Below, piece by piece: positions 1-8,457 of a DNA stretch of 64,000 nucleotides. Each line of letters begins with the position of its first letter. Position 1 is the first letter of the stretch. The DNA is from Kalmanozyma brasiliensis GHG001. Its lineage: Eukaryota > Basidiomycota > Ustilaginomycetes > Ustilaginales. Made by a program: the position numbers and the translations under genes. The stretch is taken from NCBI RefSeq assembly GCF_000497045.1, contig NW_015961956.1, forward strand, positions 1 to 64,000. Direction: 5' to 3'. The notes beneath the pieces are model-generated. The model had not been told where the DNA came from. It was given only the letters and a program-made list of their open reading frames with translations, and ran no database searches.

Positions 1-90
1 CCCTAACCCTAACCCTAACCCTAACCCTAACCCTAACCCTAACCCTAACCCTAACCCTAACCCTAACCCTAACCCTAACCCTAACCCTAA
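1..90. repeat. Telomere, (CCCTAA)15
   Basis: Fifteen perfect CCCTAA units with no variant repeat. Read left to right this is the C-rich 5' strand, so base 1 lies at or near a real chromosome end. The repeat stops abruptly at 90 and is followed by unique-looking sequence. The TTAGGG type is the common fungal and animal telomere and is known in smut fungi. The array length here reflects what was assembled, not necessarily the true telomere length. Confidence 0.98.
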
Positions 91-687
91 GAGAGCGACT
101 AAGTCTTTGCTGTACACCCGCTTGGTGAATCTGGCTCATTTGTAGAGGTCCTTGCGGATCTCCTTTCCTGAGTCCCCACTCTCCTTGCCGCCTGGCGGCT
201 ATCCTTTCCTTGTTTGCCATTCTCCCCCATTGGTCCTGACATTAGTGCACGCTTATTGGGGTTGCCCCGTTCCTGCCAACGTGCTCCTGACTTGCAATAT
301 CATTGGTCGAGTCGTTACACTTTCTCTCGGGTTCCCATGGTCCGTTTTGCCGTCTGCACCTTATCGAACGCTGTATGCAATGGTCAGGCAATCTGGTTAC
401 CGAGTTGCCGTCAACTACTGTGCATTGGCGCCAGCGCTAGTTGCTTGTGTAAACGAGGGTGGTCCCTGGTTATCTTCCTGAGCAATGTCGAACCAATGAG
501 CTTGTTCAACATTTGAGCATGCAGCGGCAAGGTGTTGGTGTCGCCGCAATTCAGCAAACTATTGCTGGGTTTGCCGAGGGTTTGCTTGCGCTAGTCAAAC
601 TATAGTCCCCTATAGTCGCCTATCGCTGATGCGTGTTACGTCCTGATATGTTGACAAGTACTGGGCATCTCGGCAAGATTTCCAACA

Positions 688-697
688 ACCCTAACCC
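688..697. repeat. Interstitial telomere-like motif
   Basis: ACCCTAACCC, about one and a half telomere units, sits 600 bp inside the telomere in the same orientation as the terminal array. On the minus strand it reads GGGTTAGGGT, and its TAG is the stop codon of the zinc-finger ORF that ends at 691. A 10-base match could be chance, but its placement at an ORF end near a chromosome tip makes a healed break plausible. Confidence 0.5.
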
Positions 698-936
698 GTA
701 TTGACTTGCGTCTCTGGTGGCGTTGGTGGCAGTACTGCCTGACAGTGTCGGATACCTTGGTGCTTCCTGAGCGCCACCGCATTCAACACTACCTGACCGC
801 AGCTGCATGCCACCAGACCAGAAGCTGCTGCTGCATCTTGTGTAACGTGAACTCCAGCATGCGCCTTCCGGATGTGGTTGGTGATGTTGGTGATGGCGTA
901 GCTGAAGGAGCACACAGGACAGTTGACAGAGGTCAT
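691..936 (-). pseudogene. Zinc-finger ORF fragment (C2H2/OrsD-like), truncated
   Basis: An 81-residue frame on the minus strand, reading toward the telomere. It begins with CPVC, then two His spaced as in a C2H2 finger (NHIRKAH), then a second cluster CSCG followed by KHQGIRH. Paired Cys/His clusters of this sort resemble the OrsD-type (DUF3505) zinc region that in many fungi lies at the start of telomere-linked RecQ helicases and related subtelomeric ORFs. That family assignment is from memory of the pattern and is tentative. The frame ends in a telomere-like sequence, and nothing downstream restores a helicase or other domain. I read it as the remnant of a larger subtelomeric gene. It could instead be a very small real gene. 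Confidence 0.45.
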
Positions 937-1009
937 CTTGACGTTTGCATGGTAGATGAGAGATCAGCAGCCGTTCAGCAAGCTTCCATTTGTATCAGCC
1001 GTCTTCCAG

Positions 1010-1231
1010 TTTGAAGCTGACCGTCTTGCTGATCTGTAACGGACCGTCTTGCCTTTGTAGCAGACTGTCTTGCTGCTTGTATCAGACCGTCTCCTGGACG
1101 GTGCCGTTTGCCCAGCATTGGAAATTGCCAGGAAATTGCAAGACAAATACAATGCGTCTCCAAATTTGTAGCTGACCGTCTCCCTGCCAATTCAATTTTC
1201 TGACTTGAAATTTCAATTGGACCGTCTTGCC
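1010..1231. repeat. Dispersed GACCGTCT repeat motif, six copies
   Basis: The core GACCGTCT(T/C) followed by GC, CTG or CCT occurs at 1019, 1042, 1063 (with CT for CC), 1085, 1174 and 1220. Three copies (1010-1029, 1055-1074 and 1164-1183) share a longer unit, TTTG(A/T)AGC(T/A)GAC(C/T)GTCT. Spacing is about 21-23 bp for the first four and irregular after that. The copies lie on the same strand. They are a degenerate repeat family or a protein-binding array, with no coding explanation seen. Confidence 0.6.
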
Positions 1232-1448
1232 AGGCCACTGACGCGCCAACATCATTCCACCGTTGCCATAAAAACCCTAAGGCTCTGCGTGGAGCAGTGA
1301 TGTGCTGGGATAAGTGCAGCAAGATTGCCGGACACAGTGTGCTCAAGAGAGCAGACATGGGAGCGGCAGCTTGGGGATAAAAACAGAGCCTGGCAAGCCG
1401 TTTATCTTCCTCAGACTCACACTCAGCGTTCACCATCTCTTCTTCTGA

Positions 1449-1584
1449 GAGATCTCTTCAAGAGCCGCACACACTTGGCGTTTGCCTTCTCTGCTTCTCC
1501 GAGACCTCTTCAAGATCCTCACACACACCAGCGTTTGCCATCTTCTGCTTCTCTGAGATCTCTTCAAGAGCCTCATCGTCATGG
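1449..1584. repeat. 53-bp imperfect tandem repeat, about 2.5 copies
   Basis: Units run at 1449-1500, 1501-1554 and a partial unit 1555-1584. Each begins GAGA(T/C)CTCTTCAAGA, passes through CACACAC and GCGTTTGCC, and ends CTGCTTCTC. Differences between units are few, so the duplication looks fairly recent. Open frames across it on both strands are repeats of the unit and give no evidence of selection for protein. Confidence 0.65.
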
Positions 1585-1906
1585 TTTGCACCAAGCTTCT
1601 CCCTTGTTGTTCCGCACCCGCCATGATGCCCAGTTTGCAGTTGCCGCTTGTGCCCAAGGCCTTGCACATCAACGCTGCCGGTGTCCCTTTGAGCGCAGCT
1701 TCATTGCACAAGCGTGGTGGCAAGCCTGCCTCCCATCCTGTCCAGCGGGTCAAGATCACCCATGCCTTGTTGCCTAGCCAGATTGAGACTGGCGTACCTA
1801 GGGAGGATTGTGGTGTCCCCAAACACCTTCAGCAGCTCATTGTTGACTTGGCCAGCCAGCCAGAACAAGACGGCAAGTTGTTGTATAGCAGAACCTTGAA
1901 TTGCAA

Positions 1907-1963
1907 GACTCAAGACTCAAAGCTCAAAACTCAAAACTCAAAACTCAAAACTCAAAACTCAAG
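1907..1963. repeat. AAACTCA heptamer array
   Basis: Five near-perfect AAACTCA heptamers flanked by degenerate units (AGACTCA, AGCTCA). The array is a simple-sequence tract near the inner edge of the subtelomere, about 270 bp before the first conserved start codon. Confidence 0.75.
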
Positions 1964-2232
1964 ACATTCAAGGCTCACACAGGCGCGCAACAGCGGCCCG
2001 GAAGTCGGAAATGATTTTCAAAAAATTTCAGAGGGAAGAGCCAAATTTCGCAAGCAGCAGCAGGAAGGAAAAAGCTTTTCGGGTGAGGCGAGGTGGTCGA
2101 GTCTGTGCTTCGTTCTTCTTGCCGTTGCTTCAGCCCTCCATCCATTCTTCGCCGCAGTATACGCAGGCGACCGTTCGCCAGCATCACCACCAACACGACG
2201 ATAGACATTCTCGTCTGATCGGCTCCGCGAAG

Positions 2233-5200
2233 ATGGCGCCAAAAGGCAAAGGAAAGGGTAAGGGCGCCGAGCTGGTGTTTGACGACAAGGCGCGAGCCGA
2301 GTACCTGACCGGGTTTCGCAAGCGCAAGCAGGAGCGCAAGCAAGCTGGTCGCGACTACCTTGCCAAGAAGGCCAAGGAAGAGCAGCTGGTGGCGCGCAAG
2401 GAGCTCCGCGACGCACGCAAGGAGAAGGCGGCCGAGAACGTGCGCGAGCAGAGGAAGGCGTTTGGTCTCGAGGCCGAGGGCGAGTCGGATCTCGACGGCG
2501 CAGCTGGTTCGGACGACGGAGAGCTCGAAGACGATGCTGCGCCCCAGATCCAGGAGGAGGAGTACGACTCGGACGAGCATCACACGCACGTCGTAGTCGA
2601 AGCCTTCGACCCCGAGCAGGAGGCGTTCGACAAGGCCGTCGCGAGCACTTCCACTGCGTCGCCAGCGAGGAAACCCAAGGTCAATGGTGCGTCGTCTACC
2701 GCTGCATCGCCCGGTGTCGAGACTCTCCCACCTTCCTCCCGCCGCGTCAACAAAGCTAAGGCCAATGCGAGTCTCTCTCCCCCTCCACCGCCTCCTTGTC
2801 TCGGCGAGCTCCTCTTTCAGTGTCCTTCGACGAGCACCGAGCTGACATCTTCTCATTCTGCATCTGCTCTCACAGGCCAAGGCGAAGAAGCGCATCATCC
2901 ACACCAAGAAGAAGATGTCGCGCAGAAAAGACTCCACATCTCGGGGCTCACGTCCGCCTTCTCGAAAGAGGACCTGATGCGGCGCTTCTCGACCTTTGGG
3001 AACGTCGTTGCGCTCGATGGGCTCGGCAAGCGGGATGCGCTCGGGCAATTCCGCCCGTATGCGTATCTCACCCTGCAAGCGCCGCCGCAGCAGATCAAGC
3101 GGTGCATGAACCTGCTTTCGGGATCAGTGTGGAAGGGCGCGACGCTGCGCATCGGCGAGGCCAAGCCGGACTACCAGCAGCGGGTCGAGCTCGAGAAGGA
3201 AAAGCGTAGACAGGAAGAAGAGGAGCGGGCGAGCCGGAAGAAGCCGAAGCGCCTGCCGCCAGGCATGGGTGTCGAGAGCAGCAACATGGAGCCTGTAGAC
3301 GAGGCTGCGGTTGAGAATGGGCTGGCGTGGGGCTGGAAGCGTACGCCCGCAGGACATCTGGTTCGTCCACTGCGTATGCGACCTGCCCATCCACTGCCTA
3401 AGCCGTCGCGCGCATCAACTCTGGCAAGCGTCAATGCGACGCAGGAAGAGGAGGATGAAGCGCCATCCAGCAGCAGACCGCCACGTGTCAACCCCAGAGT
3501 TCCATCAAAGGCACATCGAATCACGATCGATCCGACGAGATACGGTGCGGTCCATCTGTCCGGTCCGCTGCTCGAGTCGCTCGCTGCCGAGACGGGCGCA
3601 TCCACCGATGCTTTCGACGTGACCTCGCTCGGACCAGGCGAGTGGCATTGCGAAGAGATCGAGGACGACGAAGTCGAGTCCGCGTCGACAAAAGATCACC
3701 GCCTGGTGCGATGGCAATACACAGCAAAGGACGGCAAGATCCTGCACGAAGAGTTCACCAAGATCCCCATCCGTGTCGTCGCCGCATCGTCCGCAACTGC
3801 AAGCAACGAGGAGGACGTCATGGCGCAGCTCGATTTCGATCAATACTCGGACGCTGGCAGTGACGACCTCTTTTCTGGATTCACGTCGTCGATCGCCCCA
3901 GCAAAGCCCCAGATCGAGTCGAAAGCGCCGAAGAACGCTCCCAGAGACGCAGTGGTGGACTCGGCCGACATCGACGACCTCTTTGCCGATCTGCCGGCGT
4001 CATCTGTGCAAGCGACGAGCATCGACGATTTGTTCTCGGATCTGCCGTTCGCACCGACGCCCGCGAAGCAACTCAAGCGAGCCAAGGTGGACAAGGTGGT
4101 TTCGACGCCAACGCCGTCCAAGGTCAAAGGGTCATTCGTCCCCGGTCTGGACCCGGAAGAGGCCGAGTTCTCGGACGGCTACGATGAAGTCGTCGCAGCA
4201 GGGGCAGCGCAGAGCAAGCAGGTGGTCAACGCCGCGGAAGAGCGACAAAAGACGCTTGCTTTGCTCGGCCAGATGTTTGGGTCTGGATCGGACGACGAGG
4301 TGTCTCAAGTCGATGTTGCGGATCTTCGAGATGAGGATGTTGAGGAAGAGGAGAGTGACTCGGTGTCAAGCGAGGAGGCTGATTCGGAGTCGGAGAGCGA
4401 TGCAGGCGTTGTCGAGGCGGACGCTGTCGAAGAATCTTCGTCGAGCTCCAGCTCGAGCTCGAGCGAGGACAGCGAGGACAGCGAGTCTGACGAGGCCGAG
4501 TCGCCCATCGCAGAATCCGCTCCAGAAGCTCAGCGCGTGGGCATCGTCGATTCGCAGCCAGACGAGCAGCCGGATGAGCAGATGGAGGTCGCCTCCGCTC
4601 CTGCCTCCGAAGCCTCCGCTCCTGCGATCGACGCAAAGTCTCGCCGCGCCGCCTTCCTCTCGTCCCTTTCCGCGCCCTCCTCTGCATCTGCAACAGGGAG
4701 CTTCGTTCCCATTGCGCGGTTCGATCCGGGTACACGCACTGCACCTGCCATTGACGAAACCCCTACTATCCCGCCAGCCGAGGAAGCGCCATCAGCACCG
4801 ACACCCGTCCTCCCTGCAGCAGCACCCGAAGGCACACGCGTATCCATGTCGACCCTGAAACAGATGTTCCGACCGCAAGAGCCCACTGTCGACACCGGGT
4901 TCAGCTTTGGGCTTGGTGCCGACGACAACGGCGATGCCGGTGCAGGCTTTTCACTGATGGACTCGTTGGGGTTGGAGTTCGAGCTGGAGGACGAACCCGA
5001 GGTTGAAGAACCGCTGCCGAGAGGTACTTCGGGGTGGGGAGCGCATCGGATCCAGCAACCACCCACGTCAGTGTCGATGCAGGAGCAGGAGGTGCGGCCT
5101 AAGAAACACGCCCATTTCTTCCCCTCTTCGTCGACTGACGCGTGGAACGGCGCGGACAGCCAAGGTTCGGTGCAACGCTGGTTGAAGCCTAGATCGGAAG

Positions 5201-5346
5201 AGGAGAGGGAGAGAGACTGGGCCAGGTACAAGGAGACTCTGACGGCAGTGGTCAAGAAACGACACAGAGAGGCGGCGAGGAAGCACAAGCGCGGGTTCAG
5301 GAGTCAGCCCCGCCAAGAGCAGGGGAAGGTCGACGGTCGCGTTTGA
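2233..5346 (+). CDS. Nol12/Rrp17 module joined to NOL8/Nop8-like RRM protein (ribosome biogenesis)
   Basis: The ATG at 2233 opens MAPKGKGKGKG, followed by a basic, Arg/Lys/Glu-rich helical stretch (FDDKARAEYLTGFRKRK, residues about 16-80) typical of Nol12/Rrp17, a nucleolar pre-rRNA processing factor. After an acidic region comes a linker (2687-2875) that looks like an intron: a GTGCGT donor at 2687 (a weaker GT at 2771), CTGAC at 2842, and CACAG ending at 2875. Then an RRM (KRLHISGL..., about residues 232-315), long acidic/Ser-rich segments with two IDDLF(A/S)DLP repeats, and a basic C-terminus (WARYKETLTAVVKKRH), as in NOL8/Nop8, a 60S assembly factor. The frame stays open with either donor or with the intron kept (1037 aa unspliced, 974 aa with the 189-nt intron). 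In most fungi these are two proteins. The fused reading, two overlapping genes, or a one-base assembly error in the A run at 2926-2929 all remain possible. Confidence 0.72.
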   Translation: MAPKGKGKGKGAELVFDDKARAEYLTGFRKRKQERKQAGRDYLAKKAKEEQLVARKELRDARKEKAAENVREQRKAFGLEAEGESDLDGAAGSDDGELEDDAAPQIQEEEYDSDEHHTHVVVEAFDPEQEAFDKAVASTSTASPARKPKVNGASSTAASPGVETLPPSSRRVNKAKANASLSPPPPPPCLGELLFQCPSTSTELTSSHSASALTGQGEEAHHPHQEEDVAQKRLHISGLTSAFSKEDLMRRFSTFGNVVALDGLGKRDALGQFRPYAYLTLQAPPQQIKRCMNLLSGSVWKGATLRIGEAKPDYQQRVELEKEKRRQEEEERASRKKPKRLPPGMGVESSNMEPVDEAAVENGLAWGWKRTPAGHLVRPLRMRPAHPLPKPSRASTLASVNATQEEEDEAPSSSRPPRVNPRVPSKAHRITIDPTRYGAVHLSGPLLESLAAETGASTDAFDVTSLGPGEWHCEEIEDDEVESASTKDHRLVRWQYTAKDGKILHEEFTKIPIRVVAASSATASNEEDVMAQLDFDQYSDAGSDDLFSGFTSSIAPAKPQIESKAPKNAPRDAVVDSADIDDLFADLPASSVQATSIDDLFSDLPFAPTPAKQLKRAKVDKVVSTPTPSKVKGSFVPGLDPEEAEFSDGYDEVVAAGAAQSKQVVNAAEERQKTLALLGQMFGSGSDDEVSQVDVADLRDEDVEEEESDSVSSEEADSESESDAGVVEADAVEESSSSSSSSSSEDSEDSESDEAESPIAESAPEAQRVGIVDSQPDEQPDEQMEVASAPASEASAPAIDAKSRRAAFLSSLSAPSSASATGSFVPIARFDPGTRTAPAIDETPTIPPAEEAPSAPTPVLPAAAPEGTRVSMSTLKQMFRPQEPTVDTGFSFGLGADDNGDAGAGFSLMDSLGLEFELEDEPEVEEPLPRGTSGWGAHRIQQPPTSVSMQEQEVRPKKHAHFFPSSSTDAWNGADSQGSVQRWLKPRSEEERERDWARYKETLTAVVKKRHREAARKHKRGFRSQPRQEQGKVDGRV
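2876..2977 (+). other. Alternative-frame exon: possible separate Nol12 C-terminus
   Basis: Directly after the acceptor at 2875 the +1 frame reads AKAKKRIIHTKKKMSRRK with strong G/C third-position bias and stops at 2975-2977. It is entered if a GT donor at 2746 (phase 0) is used. A Lys/Arg-rich tail is what a stand-alone Nol12 would be expected to end with. The coding bias switches to the RRM frame at about 2926, so the two modules overlap in different frames over about 50 bp. An ATG at 2915 lies in this frame just before the RRM but would need a -1 shift to enter it. Confidence 0.4.
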
Positions 5347-5763
5347 GAGGGGGTTGGTGTCGAACAGTGATACCGCTTCGAAAACGTCTTGATCTTGTTC
5401 GCTGTGATGTGTGATGGTCGTGTCGCCGAGGCCGGTAGATGTCGCGTTTGAGTCGTGTGCAACATCAGGCCGTCACAGGGTTTCACGAGCTTCGTTGCGC
5501 AAGATTGGGATGGAGGTGAATTGGTATGATTGGGAAAGTGGTATGAATGCGGGTTGGGGGAATCACGAGTTGTATACAGCGGATGAGGGGGCTACATTGG
5601 GTCTCTAATGGACGCGAGGGTATGGATAGGAGAGAGTTCTACGGAGTGAGACCAGCTCGAAGATGAGCAGACCAGCTGCGTTGCGAGGAAACCAGGTTGA
5701 TCAACACGATGGTCCGCAGCACCAGTCTGCGAGGCTGATCGTGGAGACCATGGACTCGGGTGC
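5347..5763. other. Convergent intergenic region
   Basis: A 417-bp spacer between the stop of the NOL8-like gene and the stop of the LPMO gene. A short open frame at 5411-5608 has no recognisable domain and lies in what should be 3' UTR. Nothing else seen. Confidence 0.6.
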
Positions 5764-6756
5764 TCAAGGCTGCTGTTGGCGTCGGGCGACTGCCGCGTGA
5801 CGGCGGTAGTTGGCGCGTGCTGCGAGGAGCGAGCCAGAGGGAGCGCGACGACGCTTCATGCGGCAAGCGGTGCCCTTGGCAGCGTGGTTTTTGTGCGAGG
5901 GAGTGGCAGCGTGCGAGCCGCCAGAGCTGCCGTTGCTGGAGTTGCCGTTGCCAGAGTTGCCCGAGGAGCTGCCCGTCGATCCAGAAGCAGGCGCGGGGGA
6001 GGCCTTGGGCGTGTCGTTGTTGACAGTGTTGGACGAGCCCGAGCTGGGAGCAGCAGCAGCAGCCGAACTGGTGGTGGACGTGGATGCGGCGGAAGAGCTC
6101 GAAGACGAGGCGACGGGCGACGAGCCAGTGGAAGTCGCGGCGGACGCCGTGTCGCGGGAGTTGCCTCCCCCAAAGTCGAGATCCATGCACTGGTAGAAGG
6201 CGTTGACCGTGTTGTCGACGGTCCAGACCGCATACACGACGTGGTAGCCCGAACGCGACGGCATCTTGCTGGAGAGGTCGTGGCTCATGCTGGCAGACGG
6301 CGGCTTGCCGTACATGGGTACCGTAAGGAAGGGCTCCGACTCGAAATCGCTTGCCGAGAGACCCTGGCTAGTGGCCGAGTTCCAGGTGGGCTTGGTGATG
6401 TAGTACTTGAAGTCGGTGGTGGCGTGCTGAGCGGTGAAGGTCCAGGTGAAGGAGCGGACATCGCTGGCCTGGGTCTTGGGCCAGACGCTAGCGCCCTGAC
6501 GATCGAGCTCGGAGAACTGACTGAGACCGGCGGAGCAGAGCTTGCCGTTGCTGCTGCGAGCGAAAGGAAGGCCCTTGGCGGCTTCGACGGATTGAGGTTC
6601 GTACTGGATTTCGCCGCAATTCTTCGCCTGACCGGTCTTGCACATGTAGGAGCGCGAGGCGGGCGAGTTGATGAAGCCGTGAGCGTGTACCGAGCCTACC
6701 AGAAGCTGAGAGAGGGCCGCGACCAGCGCGATGAGTTGAAAGAGAGAAAGCGACAT
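5764..6756 (-). CDS. Secreted AA10-type lytic polysaccharide monooxygenase (chitin-active LPMO)
   Basis: 330 aa from the ATG at 6756. Residues 1-25 form a signal peptide ending VHA, and the mature protein starts HGFINSPASR, so His26 would be the N-terminal copper ligand. The second histidine-brace ligand is His111 (TAQHATTDF). Family hallmarks follow: YYITKPTWN, GYHVVYAVWTVDN and FYQCMDLDF. AA10 enzymes oxidatively cleave chitin or cellulose, and Ustilago maydis has a characterised AA10 member, so chitin is the likely substrate, perhaps its own wall during remodelling. After about residue 225 comes a long Ser/Ala/Gly linker and a basic tail (CRMKRRRAPSG) with no chitin-binding module I can see. 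Upstream ORF extension to 7077 is non-ATG and was discarded. A TATAAA lies about 250 bp upstream. Confidence 0.93.
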   Translation of the reverse strand: MSLSLFQLIALVAALSQLLVGSVHAHGFINSPASRSYMCKTGQAKNCGEIQYEPQSVEAAKGLPFARSSNGKLCSAGLSQFSELDRQGASVWPKTQASDVRSFTWTFTAQHATTDFKYYITKPTWNSATSQGLSASDFESEPFLTVPMYGKPPSASMSHDLSSKMPSRSGYHVVYAVWTVDNTVNAFYQCMDLDFGGGNSRDTASAATSTGSSPVASSSSSSAASTSTTSSAAAAAPSSGSSNTVNNDTPKASPAPASGSTGSSSGNSGNGNSSNGSSGGSHAATPSHKNHAAKGTACRMKRRRAPSGSLLAARANYRRHAAVARRQQQP

Positions 6757-8457
6757 GATGGCGAATCGAAAAGAAGGAGGTGAGAAAGGGGACCTGCCCG
6801 TGTAGTTGAAGAGAGACGAGGGGAGAAAGGTTGGAAGGTGTCTACGAAGCGATGATGATGGAGGAAGACAGGATGGATGGAGGACGAGGAAGAGAGTCGA
6901 TCTAAGAGAGATGAGCGCGTTGGAGTCGAGTTCTTGGCGTGCTCGGGAGCAAAGTGGATGATGAGAGGGCAGTCGGAACGGAAGCCGAAGAGGGCCACCG
7001 CCTTTATAATCCTTTCTTGCTCGAGCGCATACAATCACAATTGTCCTGCGAGAACCACTCGCCACTCTTTCAGCCACAGCTCACGCTCTCTCGGGCCTTT
7101 CGCCGCAGCTGCTGCCGCAGCTCTAAGGATGCCGCCTCACACCTGAAGCAGGACAAGGTTCTGCCGACGGCTGAGTCAAATTCTGGGGTGCTTGCTCCAA
7201 GCGCAGTGTGACGGACGATGAGGAGCCAAGTGACACGACCCCAGTTTTGGGTCAGCCTACGGTCGCTTGCAGCAGACAGAGACCGCAGGATGTGATCTTA
7301 GAGAGGAAAGATAACAGAGTTTGCTGCTCCCCATCCCAGTGTGCTGCTGCAAAGGGCTGGCAAACTTCAGAAGCGCCCCCCCTTGATACACGAACCACAG
7401 ACGCAGCGCAAGGCGAGGCGCAGCGTCGCTCTTCGGAAGAGCCGTTTCCGACTGTAGCCAGACAGGCAGAGTGGCTGGCAATGCAGCTGTGCTTGTCCAT
7501 TGCTGTCGATTCAAGTGATGCCTGCGCCAACCCCTTCTTCTCTAAAGTCACGTCCCTTTGTTCCGCTCGTCAAAGCGTTGGGCGGGCTGCAGACGACACT
7601 CGAGACTGTGGAATTGCAGATGAAGCGAGCGGGAACTGCACTTCGAGTTGTCCTTCCAGGGCTCGAGCATACAGCCCGCATTGCGGTTCAGAAAGGCCGT
7701 CTCTTTCGTCCAGGAGGAGGAGGCGAACGTCGAGGTCTCCGGCTTTGCCAAGGAGCGGAGAAGAAATGGGCTCGGCAATGCCAAAATTGTGACAGCTGGA
7801 AAAAGATCAAGCGAGACAAGAGCGCAAGGGTCTGCAGCCTTTTCTTTGTGTGCAAGACGCGTGCGCTTGACGTGACGTCTGTGATGCACTTGCGCAGTGT
7901 CTCTTTGTTAAGCGCTTCTGCGTAAGTGAAGTGGCTCGCATGATGAAGCGTGCATGCATGCAACACCGAAGTGTGCGTTGCTCTGCCCAAGCGCCGTTCT
8001 TGCAGGGTCTTTCGCTTCTTCCGAAGGCGGCTGACGAATTTCATCGCCCACGCTTCTCAGAGCTTTGTGAAGCGCATACATCGACTCAAACTCAGCTTCT
8101 AGGAATGGCTCAATTGGAGGAGCGTCGAGTCAGAGCCAATCAAAGCAAAGAGACGTCACATCCCAACACTGTGGAAGTTGGGCTTGTTCGGTCAAAGGGC
8201 AAAAACCGAGACGACACGCACGAGTGGATGATTGTCCTAGAAGCAAGCCTGGAGAGGCGACAGCTCATCTGCGTCTTCTCCCCGCCTGATCTGAGGAACC
8301 CCGATTAGATCTCCAAAATTCACCGTCCCATCGCTTCGATGGCGGAGGAGCCCATCGGACCGCTGTTGACCCAGACAACCCACATCTCGAGCGCACTCGA
8401 TCTCCGTTCGTGTGGACAAAGAGCGGTTCTCGCTGAGTTTGACGACGAGCTATACTC
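6757..8457. other. Long intergenic region, no supported gene
   Basis: 1.7 kb between the LPMO start and the end of the next gene. The first 300 bp is presumably the LPMO promoter and leader (TATAAA at 7003-7008, minus strand). The remainder holds several overlapping frames of about 100-195 aa on both strands (for example 7208-7792, plus) without domains, codon bias or a convincing start, so none is called. Confidence 0.55.
7003..7008 (-). promoter_or_regulatory. Candidate TATA box of the LPMO gene
   Basis: TATAAA on the minus strand, 247 bp before the LPMO ATG. Most neighbouring housekeeping genes lack an evident TATA, which would fit an inducible secreted enzyme. Sequence match only. Confidence 0.4.

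Larger units (their letters stand above)
91..2232. other. Subtelomeric region, no intact gene recognised
   Basis: About 2.1 kb between the telomere and the first conserved gene. It contains a broken zinc-finger ORF (691-936, minus), a telomere-like motif (688-697) and three sets of short repeats, listed separately. Plus-strand open frames at 1325-1777 and 1581-2204 have repeat-derived or low-complexity translations and no domain I recognise, so they are not called as genes. No RecQ-type telomere-linked helicase core, reverse transcriptase or transposase motif is visible. Confidence 0.7.

Noticed and set aside
1581..2204. 207-codon plus-strand frame in the subtelomere
   Set aside because: Its middle is the translated AAACTCA repeat and no part resembles a known family.
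1975..3078. 367-codon minus-strand frame over the Nol12 module
   Set aside because: Arg/Leu-rich shadow of the acidic and basic Nol12 codons, no recognised domain.
5776..6783. 335-codon open frame antisense to the LPMO gene
   Set aside because: Gly/Arg/Ala-rich shadow of the Ser-rich linker and biased core codons.
7208..7792. 195-codon plus-strand frame in the LPMO upstream region
   Set aside because: No codon bias or domain, overlaps similar frames on both strands.
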